A stretch of 64,000 bases of DNA from the NCBI RefSeq assembly GCF_042453785.1, contig NC_091663.1, forward strand, positions 23,458,501 through 23,522,500. The letters run 5' to 3'. The notes under the pieces were generated by a model. That model was not told the DNA's origin. It was given only the letters and a program-made list of their open reading frames with translations, and made no database searches. Within the stretch, counting starts at the first letter, position 1. Every line of letters begins with the position of its first letter. Of this stretch, positions 46,020-56,966 are shown piece after piece. The position numbers and the translations under genes were made by a program. This DNA is from Malus domestica. Its lineage: Eukaryota; Streptophyta; Magnoliopsida; Rosales; Rosaceae.

Positions 46020-49000
46020 TTCCCCCTCAATCTTATGCTGGGCATTCCCAAGCATAAGATTGGTGCAGTGAGAACTAAACATAGACCCTTGGTAAGAATA
46101 TTAGCAAACTTTTCTAAGGAATTAACAAACTGCATCAAAATTGTGCCTTGCTGCACTCTTTCCCGCACAAAACGACAGTCAATCTCTATGTGTTTAGCTT
46201 TAGAATGTAAAATGGGATTAGTTGCTAAAGCCATAGCTGATATATTGTCACAGTGGAGCAATGAAGTTGCTGTAGAAAATAGAGATAGGTCATTGAGTAA
46301 CTAATGAATCCATACAACCTCAGCAGTGGTAGTTGCCATTGCCTTATATTCTGCCTCAGTCGAAGAACGACTAACTGTATGTTGTTTCTTAGAACTACAA
46401 GAAATCGAATTATCACCTAAAAATACAATAAAACTAGTGGTTGACCTTTTGTCATTGGGATCCCCAGCCCAATCAGCATCTGTGTAAACTCTTATATCCA
46501 GATTTCTAGGTCTAAAGCACAAACTAAGAGTCATAGATCCTTTGAGATACCACAAGATTCGTTTCACAGCAACAAAATGACTTTCAAGAGGAGAATGCAT
46601 AAACTGGCATACCTAATTGACTGAGTAGGCTAAATTAGGCCGAGTGAAAGTCAAGTACTGTAAGGCTCCAACTATACTTCTGTAAAGACCTGGATCATGA
46701 AATAGAGGACTACCATGATTTAAGAGCTTTTGGTGAGGATGATAGGGAGTGGTACAAGGCTTACTATCAAACATATGTGCCTTATGCAGCAAGTCCTTAA
46801 TATATTTGGACTGATGAACTAGCAATCCCTGAGGTTGATACTCAATCTGTAGCCCAAGAAAATAGTGTAAGAGCTCTAAATCCTTCATATCAAACTCCCT
46901 GGTTAATTGATTAATCACATACTGTACATGGGAATCATCATCTCCACTAAGTATAATGTCATCAACATATAATAGCAACACAACAAGAGAATGACCATCA
47001 CTCTTGACATATAAAGAAGTATCTGCATATGAAGCTTTGAACCCCAAACTGAGAAGAAATCTGGAAAATATTTCATTCCAAGCTTAATGAGCTTGTTTGA
47101 GGCCATACAAAGACCTTTCTAATTTGCATACAAAATCTGGATGATCCTTTTCCATAAACCCTTATGGTTTAGACATGTATTATTCTTCATTTAGAAAGCC
47201 ATTTAAAAAAGCGTTTTTCACATCTAACTGCTTAAGTTTCTAGCTCTTTGTTGCAGCTAATGACAACATCAACTGACCTGGTTTGCATTGGATGAGTATT
47301 GAGACTGACCACAGATACTTGTTGCAAATCTGGAGCCTGAAAACTAGTTACATCAGGATGAATCTTAGATGGCATCAAGGAAGATGAGGAATCTAAAGTA
47401 GAAATGCCTCTATTAGGACCAAGATCACCATTTGATTGGGAACATGACTGAGTAACAGGTATCGAAGAAGATGATATATGTGGAAATGGTATGGGAATAA
47501 TAGAAGGATGATGAAAGGTAGTATGATGAGTTATGATAGCTCGAAGTGACTCAGAAGATATGGCAGGATCGGAAAATGAAGAAGACAACTCATGTTCACT
47601 AGGAAAAACAATTTCATCAAACAAAACATGCCTAGAAACAATTAATTTGGTATCCCTTATAGCATAGCATATATACCCCTTATATTGAGCAACATATCTC
47701 AAGAACATACACTAAGTAGTCTTAGGGTCAAGTTTATGATGTCTATAACATTTTAAGGAAGTATAACAAGCACAACCAAAAACCTTTAAATGATTAAGTG
47801 TAGGTGGAGATTTATACAACACTTCGAATGGAGATTGCATCTTTAAGACAGAAGTAGGCAGTCTATTAATAAGATAGGTAGTTGTGGCACATGCATGAAA
47901 CTAGAACTTAGATGACAAGAAGACTTTTTGAAGTAATGTAACAACAATTTCAACAAGATGCCTATTCTTTCTTTCAGCTAAACCATTATGTTCAGGGGTG
48001 TATGAACAAGATTTTTGATGAACAATGCCCTTGGTTGTGAGAAAGTTTTGAAAAAGAGTACTAACATATTCACCTCCACCATCACTTTGCAAAACTTTAA
48101 TATTTGCAGAAAAATAGTTGTGAATATAAGCATGAAATTGGACAAATATCTCAAAGTCAGCAACTTTATTATTCATGGAGAAGATCCATGTATATCGTGT
48201 ACATTCATCAATAAACAACACATAGTAGCTATACCCTTCTATAGACTTAGTAGGAGAAGAACCCCACACATCTGTGTGAATGACTTCAAAAGGAACAAGA
48301 GACTTTTAAGCCATTATAGGAAAAGACAACTTGGTGAACTTGCCTTGTAAACAAGCAGTACAAGTTTGAGGTGATGAATTACAAGGGAAATTAATGGCTG
48401 ACTTACTAAGAGTTACTTGAGTTACAGAATTAATGGGATGACCCAATCTGCAATGCCAAAGGATTGCATTTATTTAATGTCTAAGAAATGCTGCAGGATT
48501 TGTCTTTGGTGATTTGAGAATAGGAAGTGGGTAGACAGCTTGGTTACTCAATCCTTGATATAGAACCCTGTTGGTGACCTTGTCCTGTATACACACAGAA
48601 AACTAATCAACAATACACCTACAATTTTTGTCTTTGCATAATTGATACGTAGACAGTAAATGTTGTGATAGTTGTGGAACATGTAACACAGATTTTAACT
48701 CAAGTGTATGAGAAGGAGTAGATAAACTAGCTTGACCAATGTGTGAAATTTGTAAACCTTCACCATTAGCACTAGTCATAGTCTCTGAGGAAGCATATGG
48801 AGTAACAGCTTGCAGCTTAGAAAGATCGGATGTCATATGATTAGTTGCTCTGTAGTCCAACAACCAATACTCTTGTTGTAAGGTTGTTGGACAAAAATTG
48901 GTTCTGGCAGGAAAAGCAACAGGTGAACTCTGGTGAGGAGACATCACCGCATTAGGAAACTGAGATGGAGACATCATAGTGGGAGGCTGCACTTGAGATG

Positions 49001-50297
49001 GAAAAGAATTTGGAGACTGAAGATGTGGTTACAACTGTGAATGAGTAAAATGATATGAATGCTGCTGAAACATCATAGGAGATAGAGAGAAAATTCGAGA
49101 CATAGGCATAGTCATAAATGAAAGATTGTTTCTGTCAAAACAATAGCAGTTGTGTGTCCCTTTTTGTGATAGATTTGGTAGCCTTTCTGAAAACAGTTTA
49201 AAGCTACATGTCCCTTCTTATCACATATTTGGCAAACAAGTAGTGGTTGAAAAGATTGACCTGAAACCATTTGAGTTCCAGGATTTTGAAACTATGACTG
49301 AGACTGGAGGGGAGGTTGTGCAAAATTCGGATATATAGAAGGTTGTGGATAACCAGCATTGAACCTCTTCCCTTTACCCTTGGATCTATAGTTATTCCCC
49401 CTGAAATTGTTATAAGTTCTAGAACCAATTTGAGAAACAAAAGCAACATAACCATTGGAAGAAAGAAATGGCAATTGTTGAAATTGAGCCATTGGTGAAA
49501 AGGAGGAACCATTAGATCCAAGATCAAAGTTGCCAATATGTGATTTAGAATTGGAAGAGCCACCAGTTTCATAAGTTGAACTAGAAGTATTGGCAAACAT
49601 AGCTGCCATTAAATGGGGTGGTTTAAGAACTTTTTTCCAAAGTAGACTCTTCGGCCTTGAGCTAACACCTAAGCTCTTTCAATGAGACCAAACTCTCTCT
49701 GCCCCGAATCACAGACTTAATGGTATTGTATTATGTAGATAAACCTCGTAAAGCCACAATGATAATATCCTCATCAAAAATCACAACACCAGTAATAGTT
49801 AATTGATCCATACACTTTTTAATTCTCTGCAGATAAGCATCAATGGATTCTGGCCCTTTCTTAATGTTCTGCAGATCAATCTTCGTCTGAACAATGCTAG
49901 TGCGAGTCATATGGGCAAATATTTCTTTCAAATTATTCCACATATCACTGGAGCTTTAACATCTAATAACACAAGATAATGTAGCAGTAGAGAGTGTTGT
50001 AGTGATCAAGGTCATAAGAGCTTTATCATGGATTTTCCAAACTTTATAAGCATCAGTCAATGGATAATTATTAATAACCGACTCATCATCAGATTCCAAT
50101 TTAGTATATTTCTAAGGACATGGAACAGATCCATCAATAAACCCCATAATTCCATTCCCTTCTAGTAACAATGATATCTGAAAATTCCAAGTAACATAAT
50201 TCAAATCATCCAATTTCACAGTAATCGTGTTTCCAACACTAGGTATAAGCGAAGAAATTGAAGATTGTGTAAGGGCTAATTGTGTAGTGGTAACCAT
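45968..50297 (-). pseudogene. copia gag-pol polyprotein, several frame breaks and an RT deletion
   Basis: The reading begins at the ATG at 50297 (MVTTTQLALTQSS). Gag pieces follow at 50112-50297 and 49731-49943. Zn-knuckle/linker text is decayed around 49200-49600. The protease region at 48603-48992 reads WLLDYRATNHMTS, so the usual D-S-G/A site is altered to D-Y-R-A. Integrase core at 47901-48269 has the acidic residues in FIDECTRY, QSDGGGEY and the E after HNGLAERKN. RT at 46613-47160 has YGLKQAH and LLLYVDDIILSG but lacks its N-terminal finger region: at about 47235 the linker ends and text resumes at 'KNAFLNGFLNEE'. RNase H at 46301-46600 (TDADWAGD, SRSSTEAEYKA), tail 'HIEIDCRFVRE' to 45968. 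Confidence 0.88.
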
Positions 50298-50711
50298 AAT
50301 GCAACAACATAGATCAACAGTTCAACAATGGAAGTAACTTTCAAGAACCACAAAATCTGTCGTCGATAGTACGTAATCGCCTAACACAACTCCTTTACTC
50401 AAGAAATCAACAGAAGCACAACGAATCACGCAGCAAGAATTGCCAAGAATCAACAATTTGATAGACACGGAACTATCAAAGCAAGAATGGAAAGAAAACT
50501 CCTCAATTGTAGAACCACGGCTGAACAAATTGCAAAGTAGCAGCAATTGCAAGGATCGACGAACAGAGCAACAATCTTCGACGACATAATTGAACAACCA
50601 ACAAGAAGAAATTCCACCGAACCACCAATACCGATCACTGGAACGACGAAAACGAGCGAAAGCACATGAATTGTTAAGTAATGGTGTTAACCATGGCCGA
50701 CGAAGATACCA

Positions 50712-50931
50712 TGATAACAATAAGAGAAAGCTGTGGTGAAAAGAAGAGAATAACTAGAGAGCCTTTGAAGAGAGGGGAAGTGTGTGTAGTGAGAGAAATT
50801 GTTATTTCATTATATCTCAACTATTACATCATTCATCCTTATAAATACAATCACACATCACTAACTTCTAGAATCTTCAATACAATTGTGACACATGGCA
50901 GTGTAAAACAATACAAACTTTTATTCTAACA
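50712..50931 (-). repeat. 5' LTR of the copia element
   Basis: 220 bp. It lacks the long (GA)n tract of the other LTR but otherwise matches closely ('gtgacacatggcagtgtaaa'). Confidence 0.9.
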
Positions 50932-50936
50932 ATCAC

Positions 50937-51674
50937 CTTCCCCAATTAATTTTTTCCCTACACCCATACACTCATCCCTTCACTCTTCCCAACCTTCTTT
51001 CACTCACTTTCCCATCCCCAAATTCTAAATCCAAACAAATAAATAACAAAATTTTAGACAAAAGGAGCTTACCAGAGGAAGGACGCCGAGCCGAAGAACG
51101 AGAGAGATCGCTAGAGAACGAGAAAGATAAATGGCTTCTTTTAGATTAGGGTCAAGTGGTCGTTGGGGTTCGAAAATGGCGTGCAAGAGTGAAAGTGTGA
51201 GGAAGGCAATGTTGGCAAATTGAAAAATTCATTAAACCAATTTACTGTTCACCCCGTGTTTTTCAATAAGGTGGTTTTTTTTAAGCTGCTTTTTGCAACT
51301 TCAGATTTTTGGCTTTTTTTTCATCCTAAACTTTGAAATAAAGTTGGTTTGGGGTGTTTACCAAACACCAAAAACTCTCCCAACTTTTTTTTATACCCAT
51401 TTTTTTTTAAAATCACCTCAGTACCAAACCAAGGCTAAATATCCAGTCTCACTACTTTAGTACGTTTCACGCCTACTTAATTATCCTTCCCCTAAAAACC
51501 TATGGATAACTAGTTGGGAGAAACAACGCTCGCATTCGTGAATTCCTTCCTCCGTTCCATCACCTAGGCGTTTGCAAATTGCTTCCTCAGTTCCAACGTC
51601 TGGGCGACTGGCGACTGAACTCCAAATATTGCTTCGTCTTCTTCTTCTTCTCTATTTAGTCTTTCTCTCACACA

Positions 51675-51732
<58 letters not shown>

Positions 51733-52316
51733 CTATCTATCTATCTATTTATCTATCTATCTTCCTCCATTCCCCTCTTTTGTTCTTCCCTCTCTCAAAT
51801 TTTCTTGCAAATTTTTTTTTTTGTTGTTGCTTGATTTATGTATTGAATCAAACTAATAATATTATTATTGTCTTGTGAGATTGCAAACCAGACTTCATAA
51901 TTTGCCTTGTGAGGTTGCTGTCAGGCTTCATAAACATTTTGAATTTAATGTATGGAATTTACTATTTTTTTCTTTCTATTATTGTACATTTGTGTGGTTT
52001 CCAATTGGTATAAATATGAGAAAAATTCAACAAACAAATAAGGACTTGTCAAAAAGATTTTTTTTCCTTATCCAGGTGCAGTACCAAACACAGTACAAAT
52101 AATATAGCCATTAGTCAGTTGTTGCCCTGAGTGGGCAATAGAGAATAGAGCATCTTTAATTTCTTCTTCATACATATTCCTACCTTAGATCAACAGGCTC
52201 AATTATAGGAAATAATCTAGGTATAGTTCGATATTGCACCAAACGCCCGACTAATTTAGTCAGTACTATCTTATGACTACTTTTTCTATCCGACTAAAAT
52301 AGTCAGTAAAGTCCGA
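50937..52316. other. Intergenic stretch; possible 5'UTR exon and MITE fragment
   Basis: No ORF of note. On minus, about 51130-51075 ends at CTCTG|GTAAGC and may be a 5'UTR exon of the gene whose tail is at 44547-44750. At about 51250-51450 is a MITE-like unit with T-rich arms and a right end complementary to 'ttggtttggtactgaggtga'. The DNA at 52200-52316, 'ttagtcagtactatcttatg' and so on, is unassigned. Confidence 0.35.
51676..51762. repeat. Compound microsatellite (CT)n(TA)n(TATC)n
   Basis: About 18 CT units, 8 TA units, then about 10 TATC/ATCT units with one interruption. Confidence 0.9.
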
Positions 52317-52397
52317 TGTCACATCCCAGACCGGCTCCGCCGTATCACGATATTGTCTGCTTTGGGCCCCGACCACGCCTTCACGGTTTTGTTTCTG

Positions 52398-52525
52398 GGA
52401 ACTGACACGAGAACTTCCTAGTGGGTCACCCATCCTGGGATTGCTTTTACCCGAACTCGTTTAACTTCAGAGTTCCGATGGAATTCGAAGCCAGTGAGTT
52501 CCCAAAAGGCCTCGTGCTATATTGA
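52398..52525 (-). other. 5S rRNA-like segment in Cassandra 3' LTR
   Basis: Similarity to plant 5S rRNA from the upstream part (GGAACTCTGAAGTTAAACG) through the C-box-like GGATGGGTGACC to the tail CTAGGAAGTTCTCGTGT. It is not a functional 5S gene; several positions and the ends differ. Confidence 0.85.
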
Positions 52526-52747
52526 GGTGGGCATGTACATATAAGGCACATCACCCTCTCTCCGTTAGTCGATGTGGGATGTTACAATCCACCCCCCTTA
52601 GGGGCCCGACGTCCTCATCGGCACACTCGCACCACACGACAGAGTGGCTTTGATACCATTCTATCACATCCTAGACCGGCTTCACCGTAGCACGATATTG
52701 TCCGCTTTGGGCCCTGGCCACGCCCTTATGGTTTTGTTTCTGGGAAC

Positions 52748-52870
52748 TCACACGAGAACTTCCTAGTGGGTCACCCATCTTGGGATTGCTCTTGCCCAAA
52801 CTCGCTTAACTTCGGAGTTTCGATGGAATCCGAAGCTAGTGAGTTCCCAAAAGGCCTTGTGCTATATAGA
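52748..52870 (-). other. 5S rRNA-like segment in Cassandra 5' LTR
   Basis: Counterpart of the 52398-52525 segment, with GAAACTCCGAAGTTAAGCG and AGATGGGTGACC. In places it is closer to true 5S than the other copy (TTAAGCG). Confidence 0.85.
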
Positions 52871-52975
52871 GGTGGGCATGTACATATAAGGCACATCGCC
52901 CCCCTTTGTTGGTTGATGTGGGATGTTACATCAGAGCTACCAAACGAGGCCATATAGTAAAAACCGTTCAAGTAC

Positions 52976-53350
52976 CACTACAAAAAAAACACCTCGCTAA
53001 ATGAAAAAGTTTTGTCGGCTCAAAGCTCGTTTTGTTGTCGTAGCCTTTAGCCAACGAAGGTTCTTCGGGAAAGATTAGTCGAGCAAAATCCGTAGCATGA
53101 AACCTTAAACGAAGACAACACAATTCCGTCGCCCAAAACTAAGTTAACTTGACGAATGACCCAATGAAATCTTCTTGCCCGAGAAGGATATCTCGTTGAC
53201 CAGCAAAGAATTAAATAATTTTGTGAACTTGATGACGAAAAAGTAGTCGGGCCAACTCTAAGATTTAAAAATAATATAAATTTTGAGCGACGAAATCATC
53301 AGTTTGGCTAACATTTTTTAATATAAAAAATATTTAAAAAAAAATATTTA
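52976..53350. mobile_element. Possible CACTA element left end
   Basis: Starts CACTACAAAAAAAACACC, a terminal motif of many plant CACTA elements, and is followed by subterminal-like motifs around 'tcgtc' and 'cgacgaa'. No matching right end was found before the PPR gene, so this is a one-ended fragment at best. Confidence 0.4.
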
Positions 53351-53846
53351 TAATAAATAATTTATTCATTCTATTTTTAAATTATAATAAATATTAAAAA
53401 AATGATATTTACATTCGAATTAAAATTGTTTGTACGATTACATGAAAAAAAAAATTAGATAAACGTAAACTATGGGTGCTGGGGTGGCTGGGGGAGTGGC
53501 TCCTGAAGGTTGGCCTGGGGCTAGGGAATCCTGATGCCAGAAGTTGACAAGGATTAGGATACTCGTTCATAGGCACACTCGGTTGATGCTAGGAGAGGTT
53601 GGTGACATATTCGTTCTTCTTCTGCATCATAAAAGCTTACCCAAAAAAAAAAAAAAACAACAACAAAAGAAATCAATTAAGATTATGGATCAGAATTTAA
53701 ACCTTATTTATTGTAATGAAATTGACAATCAAAACACAAAAGGTAATACATACAAAAATGTCGTTGGCGATGTCGTTACCATAATGGGCATGCGTCTCCC
53801 GCCAAACCTCCAGGAAAGGCGAACCAGTAGAGCCCCCAATTTTATC

Positions 53847-53888
53847 ACGACACCCACCACCCACCACCCACCACCCACCACCCACCAC
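53847..53888. repeat. (CCACCCA)n microsatellite
   Basis: About six 7-bp units directly upstream of the PPR gene start, within its likely 5'UTR or proximal promoter. Confidence 0.9.
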
Positions 53889-53931
53889 AATTTCCAACCC
53901 TCAATTTCAGTTTTCTTTAATTTTTTTAGCT

Positions 53932-55977
53932 GTGAATAATTTATGCTTAGTTGGAGCTGAATTTGTAATGTTTAAGCTTGTTGGTAATTTTTGGTGTGAA
54001 GTTTCAACTTCAGTTCCAAATCCCCTACAGTGTCCTCTCTTCTCTCTCTTCCACACTCGCTCCCTCTCACCCCACAAAGGCAAACCCACCAGTTGGAACA
54101 CAACCCACACTTCAGTTCGAACAAACCCACTACTCTCCCTGTTCGAGACATGCAAATCCATGTCCCAGCTGAAGCAAATCCAATCCCAGATGATCCTTAC
54201 CGGCTTAATCTCCGATGGGTTCGCTTCGAGCCGCGTTATCGCCTTTTGCGCGCTTTCAGAGTCTCGAAATCTTGATTATTGTATCAGGGTTTTATGCAAT
54301 GTGCATAACCCAAATGCGTTCTCTTGGAATGCGGCCATTAGAGGGTATTCTGAGAGCGAAAATCCGAGGGAAGCGATTGTGTTGTATAAGAAAATGTTGA
54401 GGAATGGTGGGTCGAGACCGGATAATTATACTTACCCGTTATTGATGAAAGTTTGTGCTAATTTATCGTTGAGTTTTGTGGGTGGTGAGGTTCTCGGGCA
54501 TGTGATGCAATTGGGTTTGTATTTGGATATGTTTGTTCACAATGCTGTGATTCATATGCTTGTTTCGTGCAGGGAGTTGGAGGCTGCACATAAGGTGTTT
54601 GATGAAAGTTGTGTGAGAGATTTGGTTTCTTGGAATTCTTTGATTAATGGGTATGTCCGATGTGGGTTGGCGTGCGAGGCGTTGAGGATTTATCGGCAAA
54701 TGGAGGTGGAAGGAGTGGTGCCGGATGAAGTTACAATGATTGGGGTGGTTTCTTCTTGTGCTCAACTTGAAGATTTGAGTCTCGGGAGACAACTTCATTG
54801 GTTGATTGAAGAAAATGGACTAAGTTTGACTATTCCTCTTACTAATGTGCTTATGGACATGTATGTGAAGTGTGGGAATCTTGAGGTTGCTCGAGCTTTA
54901 TTTGACACTATGAAAAAGAAAACTATTGTCTCATGGACTACAATGATATTTGGATATGCCAAATACGGGTTTCTGGAAATTGCTTGCAGGCTTTTGTATG
55001 AGATTCCGGAGAAGAATGTCGTGCCATGGAATGCAATGATTAGCGGCTATGTCCAAGCCAAGCATGGAAAAGAAGCTCTGGCTCTGTTTCATGAAATGCA
55101 AGCGAGAAATATACTTCCTAATGAAATAACCATGGTTGGCTGCTTATCCGCATGCTCACAAATTGGAGCACTTGAGGTCGGAATATGGATTCACCATTAT
55201 ATTGAGAAACAGGGTCTTTCGTTAAATGTTGCATTGGGGACTGCCCTTGTTGACATGTATGCTAAATGTGGGAACATCACAGAGGCTCTCAAGGTTTTCC
55301 GGGACATGCCAGGAAGAAACTCTCTGACTTGGACAGCTATTATTTGTGGTCTTGCCCATAACGGACATGCACATGATGCCATAACTTACTTTGCAGAGAT
55401 GATCAAAACGGGATTGGAGCCGGACGAGATCACCTTTCTTGGGGTGTTATCAGCTTGTTGTCATGGAGGTTTGGTTGAAGAAGGTCGTAAGTACATTTCG
55501 TTAATGAAATCGAAATTCAATCTTTGCCCCAAAGTTAAGCATTACTCTTGCATGGTGGACCTTCTAGGTAGGGCTGGACTTTTGCAAGAAGCAGAACAGC
55601 TTATCAATAGCATGCCAATGAAGGCGGATGCTGGGGTCTGGGGTGCATTGTTCTTTGCTTGTTATGTTCATAAAAACGTTTCGATGGGAGAAAGAGCAGC
55701 TACCAAGCTTCTTGAGTTGGACCCTGGTGATGGCGGAATTTATATTTTGCTTGGTAAAATATATAGGGAATCACATATGTGGGAAAAAGCAGAGAAGATA
55801 CAGAATTTGATGAAGGAGCGAGGAGTAGAGAAGAGTCCTGGTTGTAGCTCAATAGAGGTGAATGGCATTGTTCATGAGTTTATAGTCAGAGATAAATCAC
55901 ACCCTCAGTCTAAACATATATATGATTGTTTGATTGAGTTAACAAGACAAATGGACCTTTATTTGCCAAACATTTAA
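53932..55977 (+). CDS. SLO1: PLS-class PPR protein, SLO1 (At2g22410) orthologue, mitochondrial
   Basis: Single-exon, 681 residues, the same size as Arabidopsis At2g22410. Residues 1 to about 75 are Ser/Thr/Arg/Pro-rich and low in acids, as in a mitochondrial presequence; the ATG at 53968 (MFKLVGNFW) is an alternative start that would fit a presequence better. PPR motifs run from about residue 90 to 565 (for example NAFSWNAAIRGY, DLVSWNSLINGY, NVVPWNAMISGY, NSLTWTAIICGL). E and E+ motifs follow from about 566 to the end (GVWGALFFACY, SPGCSSIEVNGIVHEFIV), and there is no DYW domain. Family knowledge: E+ proteins direct C-to-U editing; SLO1 acts on nad4 and nad9 transcripts. Orthology is inferred from recalled sequence similarity. 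Confidence 0.92.
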   Translation: MNNLCLVGAEFVMFKLVGNFWCEVSTSVPNPLQCPLFSLFHTRSLSPHKGKPTSWNTTHTSVRTNPLLSLFETCKSMSQLKQIQSQMILTGLISDGFASSRVIAFCALSESRNLDYCIRVLCNVHNPNAFSWNAAIRGYSESENPREAIVLYKKMLRNGGSRPDNYTYPLLMKVCANLSLSFVGGEVLGHVMQLGLYLDMFVHNAVIHMLVSCRELEAAHKVFDESCVRDLVSWNSLINGYVRCGLACEALRIYRQMEVEGVVPDEVTMIGVVSSCAQLEDLSLGRQLHWLIEENGLSLTIPLTNVLMDMYVKCGNLEVARALFDTMKKKTIVSWTTMIFGYAKYGFLEIACRLLYEIPEKNVVPWNAMISGYVQAKHGKEALALFHEMQARNILPNEITMVGCLSACSQIGALEVGIWIHHYIEKQGLSLNVALGTALVDMYAKCGNITEALKVFRDMPGRNSLTWTAIICGLAHNGHAHDAITYFAEMIKTGLEPDEITFLGVLSACCHGGLVEEGRKYISLMKSKFNLCPKVKHYSCMVDLLGRAGLLQEAEQLINSMPMKADAGVWGALFFACYVHKNVSMGERAATKLLELDPGDGGIYILLGKIYRESHMWEKAEKIQNLMKERGVEKSPGCSSIEVNGIVHEFIVRDKSHPQSKHIYDCLIELTRQMDLYLPNI

Positions 55978-56966
55978 ATTAACATCACATCCAATATTAT
56001 GCCCTTTTTGATCATTTTACTTGGTATCAAACACTATAACATTGCATTTTTTGGTACCCCTGTATGCAATCTCATTCTACAGGTAGTACATACATAGTTT
56101 CACTTTCACTTAACTACGCTTCTTAGTGTCACTTAGTATACTATTGTCTAGTGATATTCCTCTTCATTTGTAAGTGAGAGGTTTTAGGTTCAATTCTCGT
56201 CGAAGGAAAATTCGAACCAGTTTATTTTGACCGGCCCCACTTCCTTAGTGTAAATACATGGTTATGTTAAACCTTAGGGACTAAATTGAGGAGTTAAGCT
56301 AATCTCATATTCATGAACCATTTTGGTTAAAAGCCTTGAAAATAAAATAAATAAATAAATAACACTTCTTAGTACTTTGCCTTGACCACCATGGTAGAAA
56401 GCAAAGACGCTTCCTATGATTATATATGACCACCCTTGTCATATATAGTTCTAATTGCTCCCCCGTTACTAGTTACCACAGGGTTTAGATAGTGGGTTAT
56501 AGGTAGTTAATTGTTAGGGGAGGGAATTGATATGGACCAAACTCGCGCACGAAGGTACATAGACATGATTGTTTTCCGTCACTGTAGAGGTCAAGAGAGT
56601 TCAGCATTTTTAATGTGTATGTTTAACGTGGACTGATGCCATCAAAATATGCAAGAAACAAAGAGCGAGAGAGAAGATTATGACAGCATATGGAACACAG
56701 CTTCAGATCGGTACCAACATTAATACGTATAATTAAGCTTAAATATTTAACAGTAGGAGCTTGCAACAGCTCCTATAGCCAGGATAATGCGAACAAAACT
56801 CCCAGAATATGGTGTTTAGGAGACGAAATCCTCTAAACTAGGTTATTCAGTGAGAATCCCATTAATTAATTCCAAAATTTTGAAATATAACTCAAGATAT
56901 GAAATGATGTTTTCTTTCATCAATATCTGTAGCTATCTGGGGGTGCCGTTGTCCGTTCAGTTTTAC
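55978..56966. other. Spacer between convergent genes
   Basis: About 1 kb holding the 3' ends of the PPR gene and the carrier gene. At 56130-56300 is a copy of the dispersed repeat seen at about 110-245 ('aagtgagaggttttaggttc'). No RNA gene seen. Confidence 0.5.

Larger units (their letters stand above)
45754..50931 (-). mobile_element. Ty1/copia LTR retrotransposon, deleted and mutated
   Basis: LTRs at 45754-46019 and 50712-50931 with TG...CA ends (TGTTAGAATAAAAG on minus). Flanks ATCCC (45749-45753) and ATCAC (50932-50936) match at 4 of 5. The primer-binding site TGGTATC abuts the 5' LTR (50705-50711), as in iMet-primed elements, but the rest of the usual site is altered. A polypurine tract GAGGGGGA lies beside the 3' LTR (46021-46031). 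Coding order gag-PR-INT-RT-RH on minus confirms copia type. Confidence 0.9.
52317..52930 (-). mobile_element. Cassandra TRIM retrotransposon with 5S rRNA-like LTRs
   Basis: Two LTRs (52317-52586 and 52672-52930) flank an 85-bp interior. On minus the LTR starts TGTAACATCCCACATC and the interior begins with the iMet-type primer-binding site TGGTATCAAAGCC. It ends with the polypurine tract AAGGGGGG. Flanks TCCGA and TCAGA match at 4 of 5. Each LTR contains a 5S rRNA-like segment in sense on minus (GAAGTTAAACGAGTTCGGG and GGATGGGTGACC, the internal promoter parts). No protein is encoded; Cassandra depends on other retrotransposons and is probably transcribed by RNA polymerase III. Confidence 0.95.

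Noticed and set aside
52398..52870. A pair of 5S rRNA genes
   Set aside because: The 5S-like text lies inside LTRs with a primer-binding site and polypurine tract between them, so it is a Cassandra element and not rDNA.
54463..54798. Minus-strand ORF in the PPR gene
   Set aside because: Shadow of the PPR reading frame.
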